From: Pseudomaricurvus sp033283175
GTDB lineage: Bacteria; Pseudomonadota; Gammaproteobacteria; Pseudomonadales; Cellvibrionaceae
DNA length: 64,000 nt
Direction of reading: 5' to 3'
Assembly: GCA_033283175.1 (NCBI GenBank)
Contig: JAWMQM010000004.1
Coordinates: 62,001-126,000 of the forward strand
Of this stretch, positions 59,950 to 64,000 are shown in pieces. Numbering within the stretch: position 1 is the first letter of the stretch; each line of letters begins with the position of its first letter. The notes beneath the pieces are model-generated. The model was given only the letters and a program-made list of their open reading frames with translations, ran no database searches and was not told the DNA's origin. The position numbers and the translations under genes were made by a program.

Positions 59950-62225
59950 AATTGCAGGGAGAGCGAGAGGGAACGCGGGGCGGCGGGACTGAGAAAACGC
60001 GGATCATCACCGATGTTATCGATCACCTCATCGGGCTCACCATAGAGCCCAAAACGTTCGTACTCGCGATCAAACAGGTTGCTGACTTCAAACTTCAGGG
60101 CCATATCCTGCAACAGCTGCCAGCTCACCCAGGCGTTGGCCACCCAATAGCTGTCGGTACGCTCGTCGAGATTAGCCTCATCGCCACGCAGGTAGACGCC
60201 ACTGCTGGCGGTCACATCGAAACCGGACTGCACTGCGTCCGTCCACTGATAGTCCAGCAACCAGCGGACCGTGTGCTCCGGTATGCCCGGCAGGTGATTA
60301 CCGGACTCCACCGGCAGGGCACCGCCATTGGCACCGGGGTGGTTAGGCGAAAACGACTGGAAGTCGTCGCGATAGGTGGCCTCCACCCAGCTGTACTGCC
60401 ACTCCATGGAAAGCGCATCCCGTGTCCAGCCATAGCTGGCTTCCACGCCCTGGAATACGGTGTCGCCAATGTTGCGGAAGAAACCCTGGTTGGAAGAGAC
60501 ACCGCCGGTGGTCTGGAAGTGGATGTCGTTACGGTTACGGGTATGGAACAACCCCAGGTGCCACTGGCTGTACTCACCGCGCCCTCTCAGGCCCAGCTCG
60601 GCGCTGCGGGCGACAATGTCCTTTAATGGCGGATCCGCCAGAAAGGTGTTGGGCAGGTTACAGGGGGCATCCTCGTGGGAGCAGGCCAGCTCCACCGGTG
60701 ATGGTGCCCTGGAGGTTTGGTACAAACCGGCGTAGGCGGTCATGGTGTCCGAGAACGACCAGGAGAGTCCGGCACCGCCGTTAAGTCTGTTGTAGTGATG
60801 GGTAGCTGTTAACTCCGGACGCATACCGCTGAGATCGTCGGCGGACACCTTGACGCGGTTGTAGCGCACCCCCAGCAACAGTTGCCACTGCTCGGATATC
60901 TCAATGGTGTCGCTCAACCAGAGGGCGAACATATCCTGGGTGGCGTCGAGACGGTTGCCCTCCTCCGGGTTAAACAGGCCCGAGCGGGTGGTGGATCGCT
61001 CCTCCGTCAGCGCCGCGTATTCCACCGCAGAGGTAAATCGGGTACGCCCGGCAAAGTAGTCGCCACCAATACCCAGATGATGCAAACCACCCCATGTGTG
61101 GGCCGTTTTGTTCCACTGCAGCGACGCGCCCCAGCTCTGCTGGTCGCGGCGGCTGATGTTATTGATGGCGTCAAAGCCGGCACTGACTGGCCGGCCAAAC
61201 TGGTCCTCCAGCTGTTCGAAAATTCCGCCCTCTTCCTCACACAGCAGCTGGGTAGCGGGACACTCTTCGTTATCACTGCCATCGCCGTTAAAGCTGTCGG
61301 TCTGCAGGTCGCGGTAAAAGAGCGTTGCCGCCAGCCAGCTGTTGTAACTGAGATCCTGGCGAGCATTCAACGTCACCATATTGAGCCGGTTTTCTGTGCG
61401 GTCCGGATGGGTAAAGACCGCTTCCCGATCCTGCTCCAGCAGCCCCACCGGGGAAGCACCATTGCCCTGCATGCGGGTATCGGCCCACAGCCAGGAGAGA
61501 TCGATATTGCCGCTGTCGTGGCGATTGCTGAGGACACTGTAGACACTGGCCGCTTCACTGTCGGAGTAATCGCGCCAGCCGTCTTCGGCAAAGTAATCGG
61601 CCGAAATATAAAGGCCCCAACGCTCACCGCGAATGCCATCGGCAAGGGTAGCCTGCCGTCCCTGCCAGGACGACGTGGTCAGGGACAGCTCACCGTCGCC
61701 CGTATTGAAAGCGTTTTTGCCCTCCAGCACCAGAGCACCGCCGAGGGCATTCTGCCCGTAGATGGGATTGGCGCCAGCCACCAGCCCCATACGCTTTACC
61801 GTCGACGCCGGCAGCAGGTCCCAGTTGACGGTATCGCCAAAGCTTTCATTGATGCGCACACCGTTAAAATAGACGGCCACTCCCTGGGAGACCCCCAGCA
61901 ATGGCGAGGCCGAGTAACCGCGAAAACGGATATCCGGTTGCAGGACATTGTTCTGGGCATCGTTGACACTCACCGATGCCGCCTGCCGATCGAGGAAGCG
62001 GGATACGGAATAGCCTTCAACCTTTTCCAGCTCTGCGGCGGAGAACACCTGCACATGAAACGGCTCACTGCCGTCTACCTGTCCCACCACCATGGGCGTG
62101 GTACCCACAATTTCTATCTCTTCCAGGTAAGCGAACGTTGTCTCGCCATACCCGAATTGCGCCAGCGCCGGCAGCGCCATACAGCCGCCCATCAACGTGG
62201 CCAGGGATTGTCTGAGGATTGTCAT
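59940..62225 (-). CDS. TonB-dependent outer-membrane receptor
   Basis: 761 residues from the ATG at 62225, chosen because a signal peptide (SLATLMGGCMALPALA) follows; the frame is open to 62336 but the preceding residues are not signal-like. Plug domain (LEEIEIVGTTPMVV TonB-box-like start, DIRFRGYSASPLLGVSQGVAVYFNGVRIN) and a 22-stranded barrel ending in the aromatic LQLRW. Substrate unknown. Placement in the PQQ island with the shared promoter motif suggests uptake of PQQ or a lanthanide-chelator complex (compare PqqU and LutH-type receptors), but no residue proves it. Confidence 0.88.
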   Translation of the reverse strand: MTILRQSLATLMGGCMALPALAQFGYGETTFAYLEEIEIVGTTPMVVGQVDGSEPFHVQVFSAAELEKVEGYSVSRFLDRQAASVSVNDAQNNVLQPDIRFRGYSASPLLGVSQGVAVYFNGVRINESFGDTVNWDLLPASTVKRMGLVAGANPIYGQNALGGALVLEGKNAFNTGDGELSLTTSSWQGRQATLADGIRGERWGLYISADYFAEDGWRDYSDSEAASVYSVLSNRHDSGNIDLSWLWADTRMQGNGASPVGLLEQDREAVFTHPDRTENRLNMVTLNARQDLSYNSWLAATLFYRDLQTDSFNGDGSDNEECPATQLLCEEEGGIFEQLEDQFGRPVSAGFDAINNISRRDQQSWGASLQWNKTAHTWGGLHHLGIGGDYFAGRTRFTSAVEYAALTEERSTTRSGLFNPEEGNRLDATQDMFALWLSDTIEISEQWQLLLGVRYNRVKVSADDLSGMRPELTATHHYNRLNGGAGLSWSFSDTMTAYAGLYQTSRAPSPVELACSHEDAPCNLPNTFLADPPLKDIVARSAELGLRGRGEYSQWHLGLFHTRNRNDIHFQTTGGVSSNQGFFRNIGDTVFQGVEASYGWTRDALSMEWQYSWVEATYRDDFQSFSPNHPGANGGALPVESGNHLPGIPEHTVRWLLDYQWTDAVQSGFDVTASSGVYLRGDEANLDERTDSYWVANAWVSWQLLQDMALKFEVSNLFDREYERFGLYGEPDEVIDNIGDDPRFLSPAAPRSLSLSLQLRW

Positions 62226-62385
62226 GGGCTGGTAGCCACCTTTCTTATTGCTGTTTCCGGCGGCCTGTCGTGCCTGCGGTTCTTTGCCTGCGCACGGTGG
62301 GTGATGCCTGCCGAAGCTTTCTCTCTGGACCTTCATGCTAACGGAGCGAGGCTCTGCGGCAATTGGCAGTAAGGTCTAATGTCGG

Positions 62386-62411
62386 CGAGGGAATTTACGA
62401 CTTTGGTATCA
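62386..62411 (-). promoter_or_regulatory. Shared motif upstream of the TonB receptor
   Basis: Minus strand: ATTG-N3-CCAAAGTCGTAA-ATTCCCTCGCC, then an ATTAGAC. The half TACGACTTTGGT (62396-62407) is repeated as an exact inverse 56 bp away (62464-62475). Confidence 0.7.
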
Positions 62412-62463
62412 ATTTATTCTCATATCGGCGACGGGTCGTCCCGAAATCTACTGCCAAAAAACG

Positions 62464-62475
62464 ACCAAAGTCGTA
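62464..62475 (+). promoter_or_regulatory. Inverse copy of the motif upstream of the NosR-like gene
   Basis: ACCAAAGTCGTA, perfect 12-bp inverse of 62396-62407. Facing the plus strand, 58 bp before the NosR-like start. The pair implies joint control of the two divergent genes. Confidence 0.7.
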
Positions 62476-62532
62476 TGCAACTTCGCCTCAGGTGGTATGG
62501 GGGAGCGGCTCCCGAACGAGCACACTGGAGCC

Positions 62533-64000
62533 ATGAGACTCCCGCCAATGTGCTCGTATCCCCCCTCTCGTCAGCCACCGCTGCTGCGGCGCCTTGCGGC
62601 CGCCTGGATTGCTGGCCTGCTGTTGTTGCTGGCACAGCTCACTGTGGCCGACTCCGGTGTGCAGGATGGTGGTTACGACGACACCCTGCGGAAGTTTTTC
62701 CCCAGTGCCACCCGCTTTGCCGCCGACGCTGAGGGCCGTCCCATACGGGTGGCCTACCAGCTTAATGAAGTCATCGGCTACGCCCTGGTGAGTAACGACC
62801 ATGTGGACCTGAAAGGCTTCTCCGGCGAACGCATTAACCTGCTGATCGGCATGGATCGCCAAGGCACCCTGCAGGGGCTGCAGATACTGCATCACCACGA
62901 GCCTATTTTCCTGCACGGACTGGGACCGGAACCGCTGCTACAATTTGTCGGGCAGTATCGCGGCCATCGTTTGTCAGAACGCATCATCATCGATGGCAAG
63001 GCGGATAGCAGCACCAGCGACAACAACGTCTATTTCGACGGCATCACCAAAGCCACGGTGTCGGTGATGGTGATCAACGACACCATCATCTCCGCCGCCC
63101 GCGACGTGGCGCGGCAGGTCATTGCCGATTTTGCCCAGGTGGCCGCCGTACGGGTGCGGGAGGACAACTTCAGCCCCATGCGATGGCAGCAATTGCTGGA
63201 CCAGGGGCTGGTGCAGCGGCTCACCATCAGCGCACAGCAGCTGCAACAGGCCCTGCCCGGTACTAGCCTGACCGCGGATTCCAGCGGTGCAGGCGAAGAG
63301 CAAACCGTGATCACTCTCTACCTGCTCTACCTCAATCCGCCGCTGCTCGGTCGCAACCTCCTCGGCGACAGCGACTACCAGCGACTATTGCAAACGCTGG
63401 AGCCGGGTGAACACGCCATAGCCCTCTTCTCCACCGGCCCCTATGACTACCTGGGGGAGGAGTTCCGTCCCGGCACCGCCCCGGCGCGGGTCAGCCTGTT
63501 ACAACAGGCGCTGCCTATCGGTATCCGTGACCTTAACTTTTTCCATATCACCGAACCCCAGTTACACAGTGACGTACCACTGGCCGATAACCTGCGACTG
63601 TTTCGCATCCGCCCCCAGGCGGGCTTTAATCCAGCCGCGCCGACACAACTGTCACTGACCATTAACCTTCGCAAAAATCACCTCACTTCGGTCTCCACTA
63701 CCTTCAGTGACACACACACCCTGCCCTCCGCACTGTTCGAAATTGTTGCGCAGGAGAGGGCCAGCTGGCGGGACAAACCCTGGGTCAAACTGTGGTTGGG
63801 ACGACTGCCGGACATCGCGCTACTGGTGGCCGCACTGGCCCTGCTGACACGGCTCTTTATCCGTCAGCGAAACCTCATCACACCGGCGCCACGCTTCTTC
63901 CGCATCCGTCACGGTTTTCTCGCCTTTACCCTGCTGTTTATCGGCTTCCATGCCCAGGGCCAGCTGTCGGTGGTGAATCTCTATCCCCTGCTGCTGGCGT
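62533..64000 (+). CDS. NosR/NirI-like FMN-binding membrane protein (3' end outside window)
   Basis: At least 489 codons, open to the last base of the window. Signal peptide (RRLAAAWIAGLLLLLAQLTVA), then a periplasmic part with an FMN-binding-domain segment (DGGYDDTLRKFFPSATRF, GFSGERINLLIGMD, HHHEPIFLHG, FDGITKATVSVMVINDTI, where the Thr of the ITKATVS core is the usual flavin-ester type), then hydrophobic helices from about 425 (DIALLVAALALLTRLF, HGFLAFTLLFIGF). This is the layout of NosR/NirI proteins. Iron-sulfur domains, if any, lie beyond the window. In this context it may serve electron supply for the TonB-receptor substrate or the dehydrogenase, not denitrification; unproven. Confidence 0.8.
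   Translation, partial: MRLPPMCSYPPSRQPPLLRRLAAAWIAGLLLLLAQLTVADSGVQDGGYDDTLRKFFPSATRFAADAEGRPIRVAYQLNEVIGYALVSNDHVDLKGFSGERINLLIGMDRQGTLQGLQILHHHEPIFLHGLGPEPLLQFVGQYRGHRLSERIIIDGKADSSTSDNNVYFDGITKATVSVMVINDTIISAARDVARQVIADFAQVAAVRVREDNFSPMRWQQLLDQGLVQRLTISAQQLQQALPGTSLTADSSGAGEEQTVITLYLLYLNPPLLGRNLLGDSDYQRLLQTLEPGEHAIALFSTGPYDYLGEEFRPGTAPARVSLLQQALPIGIRDLNFFHITEPQLHSDVPLADNLRLFRIRPQAGFNPAAPTQLSLTINLRKNHLTSVSTTFSDTHTLPSALFEIVAQERASWRDKPWVKLWLGRLPDIALLVAALALLTRLFIRQRNLITPAPRFFRIRHGFLAFTLLFIGFHAQGQLSVVNLYPLLLA

Noticed and set aside
60882..62372. 496-codon open frame opposite the TonB receptor
   Set aside because: Antisense to a well-supported gene and without a recognisable domain.
62533..64000. 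A nitrous-oxide reductase (nos) cluster suggested by the NosR-like gene
   Set aside because: Only the FMN-binding and first membrane part are visible, no other nos gene is present, and the context is PQQ-related; left open because the window ends here.

Overview
The window reads as a chromosomal segment of a fairly GC-rich marine-type gammaproteobacterium (Cellvibrionales/Pseudomonas-like gene content, Pseudomonas-style REP elements, PsiE and VF530 proteins). The organism is inferred from gene content only. Most genes are packed head to tail with ATGA-type overlaps. Two large metabolic islands dominate.

Left end (1-8.0 kb): the 3' part of a membrane-anchored CobN/HmuS-type chelatase followed by an ExbB/TolQ-like protein and a DUF2149 protein, then housekeeping and accessory genes (GNAT acetyltransferase, RlpA-like lipoprotein-type domain, a tiny membrane protein, a J-domain protein, a sodium:solute symporter).

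Hydrogenase island (8.0-32.3 kb, all on the minus strand): transcription runs from right to left. The structural operon hupS-hupL-(HupE-like small protein)-hupC encodes a Tat-exported, membrane-bound uptake [NiFe] hydrogenase whose small subunit carries the six-cysteine proximal cluster pattern of oxygen-tolerant (group 1d) enzymes. An unusual four-gene module (winged-helix-like protein, MglA/Cvn-type small GTPase, two roadblock/LC7-like proteins) follows, beyond an AT-rich gap. Then comes a long maturation/regulation operon: hupD-F-G-H-I-J-K, hypA-B-C-D-E, the NtrC-type regulator hoxA/hupR, the kinase hoxJ/hupT, the cytoplasmic H2-sensing hydrogenase hoxB-hoxC (hupUV) and hypF. Both hupS and hupD are preceded by good -24/-12 (sigma-54) promoters, which fits the GAFTGA-bearing HoxA. 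The operon ends with a CooA-like Crp/Fnr regulator that keeps the haem-ligand histidine, and with cowN, the CO-protection protein known from nitrogen fixers. A TGTCA-N6-TGACA palindrome sits at -41.5 of a predicted cowN promoter. No nitrogenase or CO dehydrogenase is in the window, so the CO-sensing/CO-protection pair may serve the hydrogenase.

Middle (32.7-39.5 kb): SDR oxidoreductase, PsiE-family protein, two methyltransferases, a VF530-type DNA-binding protein, and a cytochrome P450 with its [2Fe-2S] ferredoxin, divergent from an IclR regulator with a palindromic operator overlapping the promoter.

PQQ alcohol-oxidation island (39.6-64 kb): a quinoprotein alcohol dehydrogenase with the extra Asp typical of lanthanide-dependent enzymes, its periplasmic binding protein and c-type cytochrome, a PQQ-associated ABC system with beta-propeller protein, a LuxR-type response regulator, a hybrid kinase and FIST-domain sensor, pqqABCDE, an ExaC-type aldehyde dehydrogenase, a porin, a TonB-dependent receptor and a divergent NosR-like flavoprotein cut by the window end. 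A CCAAAGT/CCTAAAGT-type motif recurs upstream of several of these genes and is a candidate binding site for the local regulator. Intergenic space in this island is filled with 100-bp ATTGCGAGCG-type palindromic repeats, partly in 160- and 165-bp tandem duplications, and with a heptamer repeat.

Together the two islands suggest a mixotrophic heterotroph able to oxidise H2 in air and short or aromatic alcohols in the periplasm, feeding electrons to the respiratory chain.
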